A DNA stretch of 57,200 bases from an uncultured Mycobacteriaceae bacterium (GTDB taxonomy: Bacteria; Actinomycetota; Actinomycetes; Mycobacteriales; Mycobacteriaceae), in the NCBI GenBank assembly GCA_902826815.1, contig CADEGF010000038.1, positions 1 to 57,200 on the forward strand, given 5' to 3'. Under the pieces are notes generated by a model that worked only from the letters and a program-made list of their open reading frames with translations, made no database searches and was not told the origin of the DNA. The translations under genes and the position numbers were made by a program. Shown one piece after another: positions 32,953-42,359 of this stretch (position 1 is the first letter of the stretch; each line of letters starts with the position of its first letter).

Positions 32953-33237
32953 TCAGCCGTGCGGCGCCTCTGAGATCTTCGTGTCTTCCTTGCCGAGCGT
33001 TTGGCAATAGATTACGGCCGAGGCCTTTGTAGCGGTGATTTCCAGATTCGTCGGATCCTGGCCGCTGCTGTCCTTCAGCATTTTGCTGACTTCGTCGTTC
33101 TGTTTCTTCTCGTCCTGGGTGAGGAAGTCCTTGCACTTCGTGTCGCCGCCGGTATTGACGATCTCGGATGCCGAACATCCGCTCATGGCCGCTGCTACCG
33201 CTGATGCAGCCAGGACGGAGTAGACGATGCGATTCAC
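32953..33237 (-). CDS. HdeA-like lipoprotein
   Basis: A 94-residue secreted lipoprotein. The start is the GTG at 33237 behind AGAGAGG; upstream in-frame codons give no signal sequence. A signal peptide of about 20 residues ends in the lipobox MSGC, so lipidation of that Cys is expected. The mature part contains GDTKCKDFLTQDEKKQN and, near the end, VIYCQTLGK, giving two further cysteines positioned as in HdeA acid-stress chaperones, where they form a disulfide. Mycobacterial HdeA-like lipoproteins of this size are common but poorly studied. Function as a periplasmic acid-stress chaperone is inferred from that resemblance. Confidence 0.75.
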   Translation of the reverse strand: MNRIVYSVLAASAVAAAMSGCSASEIVNTGGDTKCKDFLTQDEKKQNDEVSKMLKDSSGQDPTNLEITATKASAVIYCQTLGKEDTKISEAPHG

Positions 33238-33446
33238 TGAAGACCTCTCTCGCGCGGGTATGGCAGGGGCTAGATACACAGAATTCGCTGAGTTGAAACC
33301 TCGTCGCCCTGTTTTGCTGGCCAGCCTGGTCCGACCGACTTCCAGACCTTCTACCCGCGCCATGGATACACCGAGGCGGCACGCGGCACGCAGGACGGAT
33401 ACGATCGCGTCTTCTACGCCAAGCAGATTTCAGCGCGGAGGTGTAC

Positions 33447-34307
33447 GTGAGCGAACACAAAACCATCGATATCCACGGTGAGCAGCTTGCCTACTACGAC
33501 GAAGGTCAGGGCGAAGCTCTTCTGCTGATTCACGGGATGGCGGGCAGTTCTCAGACGTGGCGCGAGGTCCTGCCGCGACTCGCCAAGAAATACCGGGTAA
33601 TCGCGCCCGACCTGCTCGGGCACGGACAGTCCGCCAAGCCGCGGACCGACTACTCGCTTGGGGCGTTCGCGGTCGGGTTACGCGACCTGCTCGACGAACT
33701 CGACGTCGACTCTGCGACCGTAGTCGGCCACTCGCTCGGCGGCGGAATCGCGATGCAGTTCCTCTACCAGCACCCTGACTACTGTCGGCGGCTCATCCTC
33801 ATCAGCAGCGGGGGCTTGGGTAAGGATGTCGGTTGGATCCTGCGCCTGCTTTCGGCTCCCGGGGCTGAACTGGTCATGCCGATGATCGCACCGGGATTTG
33901 TTCTGCGTGCCGGTGATTCCGTCAAGTCGTGGCTGTCGTCCATGGGGCTGCGGTCACCCCGCGGGGCCGAGATCTGGAATGCGTATTCGTCGTTCTCCGA
34001 TGCTCAGACCCGCGAATCGTTCCTGCGCACCCTTCGCTCGGTCATCGATTACCGCGGACAGTCGGTCAGCGCCCTGAACCGGTTGCGACTCAGGGCCGAC
34101 TTACCCGCGCTGGCCATCTGGGGCGAGGACGACGCCATCATCCCGGTCGATCACGCGTATGCCGCGTTGGAGATGCGCCCGGACTGCCGCCTCGAGGTCC
34201 TGCCGGGCGTGGGTCACTTCGCGCAGGTCGAAGCCCCCTCGCAGGTCGTCGACCTCATCGACGATTTCATCACCTCGACCAGTTCGGCGGTTGCGCACGA
34301 CGCATGA
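33447..34307 (+). CDS. Alpha/beta-hydrolase
   Basis: A 286-residue alpha/beta-hydrolase. The oxyanion-hole segment LLIHGMAGSSQTW is followed by the nucleophile elbow GHSLGGG, the acid in AIWGEDDAIIP and the catalytic His in GVGHFAQVE. A lid insertion lies between residues about 125 and 190. The GTG at 33447 is five bases after GGAGG and is preferred over the GTG at 33441, which overlaps that site. It is divergent from the lipoprotein gene and convergent with the HTH/C45 operon. It resembles mycobacterial carboxylesterase or lipase-type hydrolases; the substrate is unknown. Confidence 0.9.
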   Translation: MSEHKTIDIHGEQLAYYDEGQGEALLLIHGMAGSSQTWREVLPRLAKKYRVIAPDLLGHGQSAKPRTDYSLGAFAVGLRDLLDELDVDSATVVGHSLGGGIAMQFLYQHPDYCRRLILISSGGLGKDVGWILRLLSAPGAELVMPMIAPGFVLRAGDSVKSWLSSMGLRSPRGAEIWNAYSSFSDAQTRESFLRTLRSVIDYRGQSVSALNRLRLRADLPALAIWGEDDAIIPVDHAYAALEMRPDCRLEVLPGVGHFAQVEAPSQVVDLIDDFITSTSSAVAHDA

Positions 34308-34346
34308 CTTGCCGTGGCCCGCGCCATGCGCGGCACCGGCCAACTC

Positions 34347-34574
34347 TTATCGGTGCCACCTCGACCATGCCGCCTGCTTCGTGGTACCCGCGACACCGGC
34401 GACGTCACCCCACGATTGGGATTCGGCCAGGGTTCGGGCCGACAGTCCCAAGCATTCACCGAGATACTGGCTGAGGCCGAGTAGCGCTTGGAAGGCCGCC
34501 GGGTCGCTGCTGGAGGTGAGCGCACCGAGCAGTGTGCGCACCTCGGCCTCGATATCGCTCGGGTTGCGGTTCAT
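34347..34574 (-). CDS. Small HTH DNA-binding protein
   Basis: A 75-residue protein with one helix-rich N-terminal half and a helix-turn-helix at its end (TLAESQSWGDVAGVAGTTKQAAWSRW), similar to the SW-x-D/E-V/I-x2-A-x-G-x-S/T-x-QAA pattern of small actinobacterial regulators. The ATG overlaps the stop of the C45 gene by ATGA, so it is made together with that enzyme. It may autoregulate the operon through the two 21-bp dyads in front of it; that is inference. No ligand-binding domain is present. Confidence 0.75.
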   Translation of the reverse strand: MNRNPSDIEAEVRTLLGALTSSSDPAAFQALLGLSQYLGECLGLSARTLAESQSWGDVAGVAGTTKQAAWSRWHR

Positions 34575-35653
34575 GCCAGCCGAACCTCGCGGATGTCATC
34601 CGGGTCGTCGAAGCCCCGCGTCCACGACACTTCAGGCCAGTGCCACGTCGCTGTCCCGACCGCGGGCTGATATTCGACCGTATACAGCGTGCCGAAACCG
34701 GCCTCGAACTGATCGTTACGCATCGGGGGTGCCAACATCGCCGCGACCAATTGACTGCTTGTTGTTGTGTCGGTGAGCAATTCGTCGAGTCGCGACAGTC
34801 GTCCGGCACTGTTGAATCGGGCGGCGTGGGCGGAGCGCTCGACGTGGTCGAGGCGGTGGTTGGTCGTCGCGCGCAGCGCGCTAACCTCGGCGGGTTGTCC
34901 CGGTGCAACGAAAACGGTCGCGTGACCGCCTGCGCTGTCGACCAACGCGATGTTGTAGGACTGCGAAACGGGGATCCGCCGCAGCGCGTCCACCGCCTGC
35001 TGGACAGTCGTGCAGGTTTCCAGGATGTAGCGCAAAACCATTGGAATTCCGAAGCCGTCGCCGACATCGGCGCGGCCACCGAACGTCAGCGAGACAGCCA
35101 ATCCGTCTTCGTTCATTCCGTCGAGCAGTCCCCAGAGCATGTCGCTGGTGCCGAGCACACGGCGTCGCCCTGAGTAGTCAGTGGACGCGATCACGGCTTC
35201 GAAAAGCGCTTGGTCGTAGTCGTAATTGCGCACCAGCGCGGGCTGGTCGCCCGGCAGCACTGCTTGCGAGCAGCCGACGGCGAACGCGGGCAGGCGCCAC
35301 ATCGACAGCATCCGTGCGGCGACGGAGTCGTTGCCGCTGAGGTCGCACAGTCGCTCCCATGTTGGAACCAGTTCGGGCATGTAACGGGTGAGGGCATCGC
35401 GACACTCGCGTAATGATGGACGTGCGGTCAATCCCTCGCTGGTGTACCAGCGGCGGTACGCCGGCCACGTCGCGTCGTACAACGCCTGCCAACGAGGCCC
35501 TGGTTCGCCCTCTCGGTAGGCGTGCACCGTCATAACACGGCCAGCGACCGGCGCGTGTGCTGCGCAGCTCAACCCGTAGGTGACCCACTCTCGCCAGTGA
35601 GCGTCGGGAGCGGGAAATGGGACGGGTGTGGTGACCTCGAGTACTGCGTTCAT
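34571..35653 (-). CDS. C45-family acyltransferase-like autoproteolytic hydrolase
   Basis: A 360-residue protein of the acyl-CoA:6-aminopenicillanate acyltransferase (peptidase C45) type. The segment FAVGCSQAVL carries the expected nucleophile Cys128 after Gly, which in this family is exposed by self-cleavage between Gly and Cys. It is followed by the conserved VRNYDYD and a later GLLDGMNEDGLAVSLTF. The reaction class is amide hydrolysis or acyl transfer; the natural substrate is not clear. The ATG at 35653 touches the first of two 21-bp dyads, and a possible leaderless promoter places transcription start at or near this codon. The small HTH gene follows with an ATGA overlap. Confidence 0.8.
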   Translation of the reverse strand: MNAVLEVTTPVPFPAPDAHWREWVTYGLSCAAHAPVAGRVMTVHAYREGEPGPRWQALYDATWPAYRRWYTSEGLTARPSLRECRDALTRYMPELVPTWERLCDLSGNDSVAARMLSMWRLPAFAVGCSQAVLPGDQPALVRNYDYDQALFEAVIASTDYSGRRRVLGTSDMLWGLLDGMNEDGLAVSLTFGGRADVGDGFGIPMVLRYILETCTTVQQAVDALRRIPVSQSYNIALVDSAGGHATVFVAPGQPAEVSALRATTNHRLDHVERSAHAARFNSAGRLSRLDELLTDTTTSSQLVAAMLAPPMRNDQFEAGFGTLYTVEYQPAVGTATWHWPEVSWTRGFDDPDDIREVRLA

Positions 35654-35703
35654 GCGTCAAGGTTTACTTGACGCTAGACCTCGCGTCAAGTTTTCCTTGA
35701 CGC
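35654..35703. promoter_or_regulatory. Two tandem 21-bp dyads before the C45 operon
   Basis: GCGTCAAG and CTTGACGC form perfect 8-bp arms with a 5-base spacer at 35654-35674, and the same arms with a different spacer recur at 35683-35703; the centres are 29 bp apart. On the minus strand, TTGACG of the distal copy can serve as a -35 box, with TAAACC 17 bases on as a -10, which would start the transcript near the ATG at 35653. A dimeric repressor bound here would cover the whole promoter. Confidence 0.65.
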
Positions 35704-35798
35704 TGTTTCCGGCCGCGTCGCCGGGGTACTTGACCGCCGTTCACCTATGAGACGGGCGAGCGATGCCGCTTGGCAATGAATATCTGAAGGGCGTTTCG

Positions 35799-36980
35799 AT
35801 GAAGGCAGTTACCTGGCACGGCAAGCGGGACGTACGGGTGGATACAGTCCCGGATCCGAAGGTGGAAGAGCCGACGGACGCCGTCATCGAGGTGACGTCG
35901 ACCAATATCTGCGGGTCCGACCTGCATCTTTACGAGATTCTCGGTGCGTTCATGAATCCGGGGGACATCCTCGGCCACGAACCCATGGGGATTGTGGCCG
36001 AGGTCGGGTCGGAAGTCACGAATCTGGCACCGGGCGACCGGGTGGTGATTCCGTTCCAAATCTCCTGCGGCAGCTGTTTCATGTGCGATCAGCAGCTTTT
36101 CACTCAGTGTGAGACGACACAGGTCCGCGATCAGGGGATGGGTGCTGCGCTGTTCGGCTATTCCGAACTTTATGGCCAGATACCCGGTGGTCAAGCCGAG
36201 CTGCTTCGCGTGCCGCAGGCTCAGTTCACCCACATCAAAGTCCCCGACGGGCCGCCGGATTCACGGTTCGTCTACCTCTCCGACGTCCTGCCGACGGCGT
36301 GGCAGGCGGTCGCCTATGCCGAGATTCCCGCCGGTGGCTCGGTGACGGTACTGGGACTCGGGCCGATCGGCGATATGGCGGCCCGCATCGCCGCGCATCT
36401 GGGCTATCAGGTCATTGCCGTTGACAGGGTGCCTGAGCGTATCGCGCGGGCCCAGGCCCGCGGCATCCCCACAATCGACCTCAATGAGCACACCAATGAC
36501 CTCGGTGACGTCATCCGCGGCATGACCTCAGGTCGTGGCACCGATTCGGTGATCGACGCTGTCGGGATGGAGGCACACGGTTCACCAGTCGCCAAGTTCG
36601 CTCAACAGGTCACCGGACTCCTGCCGGACGCGCTCGCCAAGCCGATGATGCAGAAGGCTGGCGTTGACCGCCTCGATGCCGTCTACTCCGCCATCGACAT
36701 CGTCCGCCGCGGTGGCACCATCTCGCTCATCGGCGTGTATGGCGGTATGGCCGACCCATTGCCGATGCTGACCCTCTTCGACAAACAGATCCAGCTGCGG
36801 ATGGGGCAGGCCAACGTGAAGAAGTGGGTCGACGACATCATGCCGCTGCTGACAGACGACGACCCGCTGGGCGTCGACTCCTTCGCCACGCACACTTTGC
36901 CGCTCGACCAGGCGCCGCACGCCTACGACATCTTCCAGAAGAAGCAGGACGGTGCGGTCAAGATCATTCTCAAGCCATAG
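35799..36980 (+). CDS. Zinc-dependent alcohol/formaldehyde dehydrogenase
   Basis: A 393-residue medium-chain dehydrogenase. Catalytic zinc ligands are seen in NICGSDLHLYE and GHEPMGIVAEVG, the structural zinc cysteines lie in ISCGSCFMCDQQLFTQC, and VTVLGLGPIGDMAARIAAHLG is the NAD-binding fold. An insertion relative to short ADHs and the long spacing after the structural zinc suit the glutathione-independent formaldehyde-dehydrogenase or threonine-dehydrogenase-like branch. ATG 35799 after GAAGGG is chosen over an upstream ATG at 35763. It stands next to the SDR pseudogene on the same strand. The specific substrate is unknown. Confidence 0.88.
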   Translation: MKAVTWHGKRDVRVDTVPDPKVEEPTDAVIEVTSTNICGSDLHLYEILGAFMNPGDILGHEPMGIVAEVGSEVTNLAPGDRVVIPFQISCGSCFMCDQQLFTQCETTQVRDQGMGAALFGYSELYGQIPGGQAELLRVPQAQFTHIKVPDGPPDSRFVYLSDVLPTAWQAVAYAEIPAGGSVTVLGLGPIGDMAARIAAHLGYQVIAVDRVPERIARAQARGIPTIDLNEHTNDLGDVIRGMTSGRGTDSVIDAVGMEAHGSPVAKFAQQVTGLLPDALAKPMMQKAGVDRLDAVYSAIDIVRRGGTISLIGVYGGMADPLPMLTLFDKQIQLRMGQANVKKWVDDIMPLLTDDDPLGVDSFATHTLPLDQAPHAYDIFQKKQDGAVKIILKP

Positions 36981-37006
36981 CGCCGGCAATCGACGAAAGG
37001 TAGGGT

Positions 37007-37535
37007 CGGGGCGGCTGACGGGTAAGCGTGCGGTGATCACGGGAGGCGACAGCGGTATCGGTCGCGCGGTGGCCATCGCGTTCGCACGGCAAGGCGCTGA
37101 CGTCTTGATCTCGTACCACAATGAAGATGACGACGCCGCCGAGGTGGCGCGGCTGGTCGAGGACGCGGGCCGCACATGGGTCCTGGTTCGTCGGTGATCG
37201 GAAGTTCGTCGGTGAACTCCGACATGCCATCACCGACGCTGGCGCCCTACGCCGCGACGAAGGCCGCGATCGCCAACTTTTCCGCCAGCCTGGCTCAGTT
37301 GTTGGGGGAGCAGGGCATTCGAGTAAACAGCGTTGCTCCGGGGCCGATATGGACTCCGCTGATCCCGGCCACAATGCCTAACGAGAAAGTCGCCAACTTC
37401 GGTGACGACACCCCGCTTGGGCGGGCGGCGCAGCCCGCTGAACTTGCTCCGGTTTACGTGATGTTGGCTTCCGACGAAGGCAGTTACGTCTCCGGTGCGC
37501 GGGTTGCGGTCACCGGCGGCCGGCCTGTCCTCTAG
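37007..37535 (+). pseudogene. Internally deleted SDR oxidoreductase
   Basis: Two pieces of a YhxC-like short-chain dehydrogenase are present in different frames. The first (about 37007-37197) reads GRLTGKRAVITGGDSGIGRAV and stops after GRTWVLVRR; the second (from about 37176) reads GSSVIGSSSVNSDMPSPTL through YAATKAAI to AVTGGRPVL. About 95 central residues, including the NNAG region, and the N-terminal extension are missing, and the join is out of frame. The second piece retains the catalytic Tyr-Lys. It cannot make an active enzyme. Confidence 0.85.
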
Positions 37536-40417
37536 GCCTGCTGCGGGACGCTCGGCCATTTCGCCGGAACAGGCCGAGGTCGCACGAGCCGCGGCCACCA
37601 GAACCATCGGCCGAGGAGCGCGGCGATCGACGGTGTCATGAACGCGCGGATCACCAAGGTGTCGAACAACAGACCCATCCCGATCGTGGTGCCCATCTGG
37701 GCGACCACGACCATGGCGCTCACCGACATCGACATCATGGTGAACGCGAACACCAGGCCTGCCGCGGTCACGACCGACCCGCTGCCGCCCATGGCGCGAA
37801 TGATTCCGGTGTTGATCCCGGCCGGGATCTCCTCCTTCATCCGCGCCACCAATAGCAGGTTGTAGTCCGCGCCGACCGCCAACAGGATGATGACCGCCAT
37901 CGCCATCACCATGAACTCGAGATCCAAGCCAATGATGTGCTGCCAGAACAGAACCGACAGCCCGAATGACGCGCCGAGCGACAGCACCACGGTGCCGACG
38001 ATGACGGCTGCCGCGACGACGCTGCGCGTGATGAGCAGCATGATGATGAAGATCAATATGAGCGCGGCGACGCCCGCGATCAGCAGGTCGGTCGCGTTGC
38101 CGTCGCGCATGTCCTTGAAGGTGGATGCGGTGCCGCCGAGGTAGACCCTCGACCCCTCCAACGGCGTGCCTTTGATGGCGTCGAAGGCGGCGTTCTTGAT
38201 TTCGTCGATGCGCTCGATACCGTCAGCGCCGAGCGGGTCGTTTTCGTGGGAGATGATGAAGCGGACCGCGTGGCCGTTCGGCGAGATGAAGTTCTTCATC
38301 CCGCGCTTGAAGTCTGCGTTGTCGAAGATCTCCGGTGGCAGGTAGAAGGTGTCGTCGTTGTGGGAGTCGTTGAACGCGTTACCCATCGCGGACTGGTTCT
38401 CGTTCATTGCGTACTGCTGATCCTGCTGGCTCGACTGAGTCGAGTGCATCGTCAGCATCATGTCCCGCATCCTCTTCATCGACTCGATCTGCGGCGGCAA
38501 CATCGTCTGCAGCTGCGGCATCAGCGTGTCGAGCCGCTCCAGATCCGGAAGTAGCGCCTGGATGTCGTCGGTCAGGGTGTCGACGCCGTCGAGCGTGTCG
38601 AAGATGGCCCGCAATGAGTGGCACACCGGGATGTCATAGCAGTGCGGCTCCCAGTACAGATAGCTGCGAACAGGGCGGAAGAAGTCGTCGAAATCGGCTA
38701 TGTGATCGCGCAATTCGGCAGTGTGAATCGTCGTGTCCCGGATTCTTTGCACCATGGAATGCGTGACGGCGGTCATCTCACCCATCAGCGCGCTCATCTT
38801 CGTCATCGCATCGATGGTCGTCTGCATCTCGTTGGCCTGCGTCAGCATGTCGTCCATGCTTCTGTCCGAGTACGAACGATTCAGCTCCTGGAGGGTGCCG
38901 CTCATGCTCATTTGGGCCGGAATCGTGCTGAACTTCAGGGGTTTACCTTCGGGACGGGTGATCGATTGCACCCTCCCGATCCCGGGCACCTTCGTGATGG
39001 CCTTGGTGATCCGCTCGATCACCAGGAAGTCGGCCGAGTTGCGAAGGTCCTTATCTGTTTCGACGAGAAGCATTTCGGGGTTCATCCGCGAGACCGGGAA
39101 ATGCCGCTCGGCCGCCGCGAATCCCTGTTGTGAAGGCAGATCGTCGGGTAGATACAGCCGGTCGTTGTAGCTGGGCCGGTAGCCCGGCAGGGTGAGCAGA
39201 CCGATCAGGGCGAGAAGGACGGTCATGGTCAGGATCCAGCCCGGCCACCGGACGACGGCAGCGCCGAGGCGCCGCCAAAACCGAATCCGCATGGCGCGCT
39301 TGGGCTCCAACAGTCCGAAGCGGCCCGCGACGGTGATCAACGATGGCCCGAGAGTCAGCGCGACGAGCACCGCGACCACCATCCCGACGAAGAGCGGGAC
39401 GCCAAGCGTTTGGAAGTACGGCAATCGGGTGAACGAAAGGCAGAAGGTGGCGCCTGCGATCGTCATCCCCGAGCCGAGGACGACGTGGGCGGTACCGTGA
39501 AACATCGTGTAGTACGCGGACTCCCGGTCCTCCCCGACCGAGCGGGCCTCCTGGTAGCGCCCGATCAGGAAGATCGCGTAGTCGGTTGTCGCGGCGATCG
39601 CGAGGGTCACCAAAAACTGGGTCGCGAACGTCGAAAGCCCGATGAAATTGTTGTAGCCGAGGAACGCCACCACACCACGGGTCGCCGAAAGGCTCAATAT
39701 CAGGATCGTCAACACGAACAGCACGGTGACGATCGAGCGGTAGAAGAACAGCAGCATGGAAACGATGACGACGACCGTCACGATTTCGATGGTCCTGACG
39801 CTCGCGTTGCCCGCGTTCTCCTGGTCGGCCTGTAGTGCGGGCCCGCCGGTGACGTACACCTTGACACCTGGCGGGGGAGTCAGTCCCGCGACGAGTTTCT
39901 GAGCCGCGATGACCGATTCGTTGCCGAGTGCTTCACCCATGTTCCCGGCGAGATACACCTGCACGTAGGCGGCCTTGCCGTCTTCGCTCTGCGCTCCGAC
40001 GCGTGTCAGCGGGTCGCCCCAGAAGTCCTGAATGTGCTGGACGTGCTTGGTGTCGGCGCGGAGCTTGGCGATCATGTCGTCGTAGAACCGGTGGGCGTCC
40101 TCACCGAGGGGTTGGTCGCCCTCCAGCACGATCATCGCTGAGCTGTCCGAGTCGAACTCCTCGAAGACCTTGCCGATGCGCATCATGGCCTGGACCGACG
40201 GTGCGTCCTTGGGGGACATCGAGACCGCCTGCATCTTGCCGACCTCTTCGAGCTGCGGCACCGAGACGTTCAGCGCCGCGATGAGCGCGATCCAGCCGAT
40301 GATGATGGGGACGGCCAGCCGCCGGATCCACTTGGCGATGCCGCTTCGCCGCGGCTGTTCAGCGCGGGTGTCGGTGTCGAGCGTCGGGGCGCTCACCAGT
40401 CCATCATTCGCATTCAA
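37532..40417 (-). CDS. mmpL: MmpL-family RND transporter (second copy)
   Basis: A 961-residue MmpL protein with the same plan as the one at 2672-5509: a first helix near residues 32-50, a porter domain, [16 protein letters not shown], a long second periplasmic domain with coiled-coil character and the two-cysteine hallmark [11 protein letters not shown] near residue 590, and a final bundle with [15 protein letters not shown]. The coiled-coil part is rich in Met and Gln. No mmpS gene lies beside it. The start is uncertain: TTG 40417 is used, GTG 40396 is an alternative, and neither has a clear ribosome site. It is divergent from a crotonase gene across a 72-bp gap and its 3' end abuts the SDR pseudogene. 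Its export substrate is unknown. Confidence 0.88.
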   Translation of the reverse strand: MNANDGLVSAPTLDTDTRAEQPRRSGIAKWIRRLAVPIIIGWIALIAALNVSVPQLEEVGKMQAVSMSPKDAPSVQAMMRIGKVFEEFDSDSSAMIVLEGDQPLGEDAHRFYDDMIAKLRADTKHVQHIQDFWGDPLTRVGAQSEDGKAAYVQVYLAGNMGEALGNESVIAAQKLVAGLTPPPGVKVYVTGGPALQADQENAGNASVRTIEIVTVVVIVSMLLFFYRSIVTVLFVLTILILSLSATRGVVAFLGYNNFIGLSTFATQFLVTLAIAATTDYAIFLIGRYQEARSVGEDRESAYYTMFHGTAHVVLGSGMTIAGATFCLSFTRLPYFQTLGVPLFVGMVVAVLVALTLGPSLITVAGRFGLLEPKRAMRIRFWRRLGAAVVRWPGWILTMTVLLALIGLLTLPGYRPSYNDRLYLPDDLPSQQGFAAAERHFPVSRMNPEMLLVETDKDLRNSADFLVIERITKAITKVPGIGRVQSITRPEGKPLKFSTIPAQMSMSGTLQELNRSYSDRSMDDMLTQANEMQTTIDAMTKMSALMGEMTAVTHSMVQRIRDTTIHTAELRDHIADFDDFFRPVRSYLYWEPHCYDIPVCHSLRAIFDTLDGVDTLTDDIQALLPDLERLDTLMPQLQTMLPPQIESMKRMRDMMLTMHSTQSSQQDQQYAMNENQSAMGNAFNDSHNDDTFYLPPEIFDNADFKRGMKNFISPNGHAVRFIISHENDPLGADGIERIDEIKNAAFDAIKGTPLEGSRVYLGGTASTFKDMRDGNATDLLIAGVAALILIFIIMLLITRSVVAAAVIVGTVVLSLGASFGLSVLFWQHIIGLDLEFMVMAMAVIILLAVGADYNLLLVARMKEEIPAGINTGIIRAMGGSGSVVTAAGLVFAFTMMSMSVSAMVVVAQMGTTIGMGLLFDTLVIRAFMTPSIAALLGRWFWWPRLVRPRPVPAKWPSVPQQA

Positions 40418-40489
40418 TAGACAGTCTTATCAGATCTGACCTCCGGCCGACGAAGGCTTAAGGCCGACATCGCGAGTAGATTGCCGCGC

Positions 40490-41308
40490 GTGAGCGAAGA
40501 CAGAGTTCGTGTTCAGGTCGGTGCCGGCGGCATCGCAACGGTGACGATGGTGCGCGGCGACAAGCACAACGCACTTGACCAGGCGATGTTCGACGGTCTG
40601 ATGAATGCCGCCGAACAGCTGGCAGGTGACGCGTCGGTTCGTGCGGTCGTACTGCACGGCGAGGGCAAGAGCTTCTGCTCCGGGTTGGACGTCGCCAGCT
40701 TCATGGGCGGCCGCGGCGGCACGGGCGTCCTGCTGACCCGCGAGGACGATCGGCTGGCCAACTTCGCTCAGCGGGTTACCTACGACTGGTCGTTGGTGCC
40801 TGCGCCGGTGATCGCCGCGATTCACGGCAATTGCTTCGGCGGCGGTCTGCAGATCGCGCTGGGCGCCGACATCCGGATCGCAGCGCCCGATGCGAAGCTG
40901 TCGGTCATGGAGATCAAGTGGGGTCTCGTCCCCGACATGGGCATCACGCAGACGCTTCCGCGACTGGTGCCTGTCGACGTCGCGAAGGAGTTGACGTTCA
41001 CCGGGCGCGTTGTTTCCGGCAGCGACGCTTCGGCGCTCGGGCTGGTCACCAGCACCGCCGACGACCCGCTCGCGTCCGCGCTGGCACTCGCGGAAGAGAT
41101 CGCGCAGAAATCTCCTGACGCCGTTCAGGCCGCCAAGCGCCTCTACAACGAGACCTGGGTGAGCAACGATGCCGCCGCCGCCCTGGTGCTCGAGTCCGAG
41201 CTTCAGGCCGGGCTGATCGGCAAGCCGAATCAGCTCGCCGCTGTGATGGCGGGGATGTCGGGGGAGCAGCCAGTCTTCGCCGACCCGGGCACCGAGACGG
41301 CGGGCTGA
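40490..41308 (+). CDS. Enoyl-CoA hydratase/isomerase-family protein
   Basis: A 272-residue crotonase-fold protein. The oxyanion-hole segments GKSFCSGLDV and HGNCFGGGLQIALGADIRIA are clear, and the Glu in VMEIKWGLVPDMG occupies the place of one catalytic residue. Crotonases act on acyl-CoA thioesters in fatty-acid or sterol breakdown; the exact reaction cannot be read off. The GTG at 40490 is chosen over the TTG at 40481; TAGATT about eight bases before it could be a -10 box of a leaderless transcript. The mycofactocin-type SDR gene follows after four bases, so the two form an operon. Confidence 0.88.
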   Translation: MSEDRVRVQVGAGGIATVTMVRGDKHNALDQAMFDGLMNAAEQLAGDASVRAVVLHGEGKSFCSGLDVASFMGGRGGTGVLLTREDDRLANFAQRVTYDWSLVPAPVIAAIHGNCFGGGLQIALGADIRIAAPDAKLSVMEIKWGLVPDMGITQTLPRLVPVDVAKELTFTGRVVSGSDASALGLVTSTADDPLASALALAEEIAQKSPDAVQAAKRLYNETWVSNDAAAALVLESELQAGLIGKPNQLAAVMAGMSGEQPVFADPGTETAG

Positions 41309-41312
41309 CCGC

Positions 41313-42113
41313 GTGGGAGCGCTGGACGGCCGGGTCGCGTTCATCACCGGAGGGGCACGCGGGCAAGGGCGCGCGCATGCCCTGGCGCTAGCGGCAGAAG
41401 GCGCGAACGTCGTCATCGCCGACGCACCCCGTCCGATGGATCTGACGTACCCGCTCGGCACCGAGGACGATCTTCGGGTCACCGGCAAGCATGTCGAGGA
41501 GCTCGGCTCGCTGTGCATCCCGATCGCGATGGACGTGCGCGACCCCGCTGCGGTGGCCGCCGCGATCGAGGAAACCGTGAGCAGCTTGGGAAGTCTCGAC
41601 ATCGTGGTGGCCAATGCCGGGATCGTGAGCACAGGTCCGCTGGACGAGGTGACCGACGAGATCTGGCGTCAGCTGATGGACACCAATCTGACGGGCGTGT
41701 TTCACACCCTGCGGGCAGCCGTCCCGGTGATGCGACGACAGCGTTTCGGCCGGATCGTCGTCACCTCCTCGATGGGCGGCCGGATGGGCATCCCAGACCT
41801 GGCGGCATATAACGCCACCAAATGGGGGGTCATCGGGCTCGCGAAATCCTTGGCCTTGGAGGTCGCCAAGGACGGCATCACCGTCAACGTCATCTGCCCG
41901 ACCACGGTCCACACGCCGATGGTTCAGCCCGAGGGTGACGACGGTGTTCCCGACGAATTGGTCCGGCGAATGATGAAGGCGAATCCGATTCCTGCGCCGT
42001 GGATTGAACCCGAGGACGTCAGCCGCGGGCTGCTGTATCTGGTCACAGATCCGGGCGTCGTCACCGGAAGCGTCCTGGAGATCGGCCTCGGCGGCAGCGC
42101 CCGAATTCACTGA
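41313..42113 (+). CDS. Mycofactocin-coupled-type SDR
   Basis: A 266-residue short-chain dehydrogenase starting at GTG 41313. It has GGARGQGRAHALALA as cofactor motif, VANAGIV, and YNATKWG with the catalytic Tyr and Lys, preceded by SSMGG. The stretch ADAPRPMDLTYPLGTEDDLRVT, inserted after the second strand, is characteristic of mycofactocin-coupled SDRs, which hold NAD tightly and pass electrons to mycofactocin. It is four bases downstream of the crotonase gene. A role in oxidising a hydroxyl group during acyl-CoA or alcohol catabolism is likely. Confidence 0.88.
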   Translation: MGALDGRVAFITGGARGQGRAHALALAAEGANVVIADAPRPMDLTYPLGTEDDLRVTGKHVEELGSLCIPIAMDVRDPAAVAAAIEETVSSLGSLDIVVANAGIVSTGPLDEVTDEIWRQLMDTNLTGVFHTLRAAVPVMRRQRFGRIVVTSSMGGRMGIPDLAAYNATKWGVIGLAKSLALEVAKDGITVNVICPTTVHTPMVQPEGDDGVPDELVRRMMKANPIPAPWIEPEDVSRGLLYLVTDPGVVTGSVLEIGLGGSARIH

Positions 42114-42119
42114 CCCGGG

Positions 42120-42359
42120 CTACGTCATACGGACTCCTGTGAGCTCTTCCGACACCGACCACATACGCACCGCATTCGCGTTGTCGCGCAGCGGTTTCCA
42201 GAGCTTCTGTGCCCCGGGAGGTCCGCCGACGTTCCCGAGCCACTGGGGTCCGTAGAACGCGCCGTCCTTGGCCTCGGGCGAGGTAGCGGCCATCAGGGCC
42301 CGGCGCTTGGCGTTGTCGACGGTCCCCACGATGGGCAGCGCCGCCGGGCGAAAGGGTTG
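42120..42359 (-). pseudogene. SDR C-terminal remnant
   Basis: On the minus strand the frame encodes the last 75 residues of a protochlorophyllide-reductase-like mycobacterial SDR: ENAK-like DNAKRRALMAATSP, DGAFYGPQWLG and ending MWSVSEELTGV. No Rossmann region or active site precedes it; the frame loses similarity near 42359, where the regulator remnant begins on the other strand. The gene was truncated at its 5' end. Confidence 0.75.
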
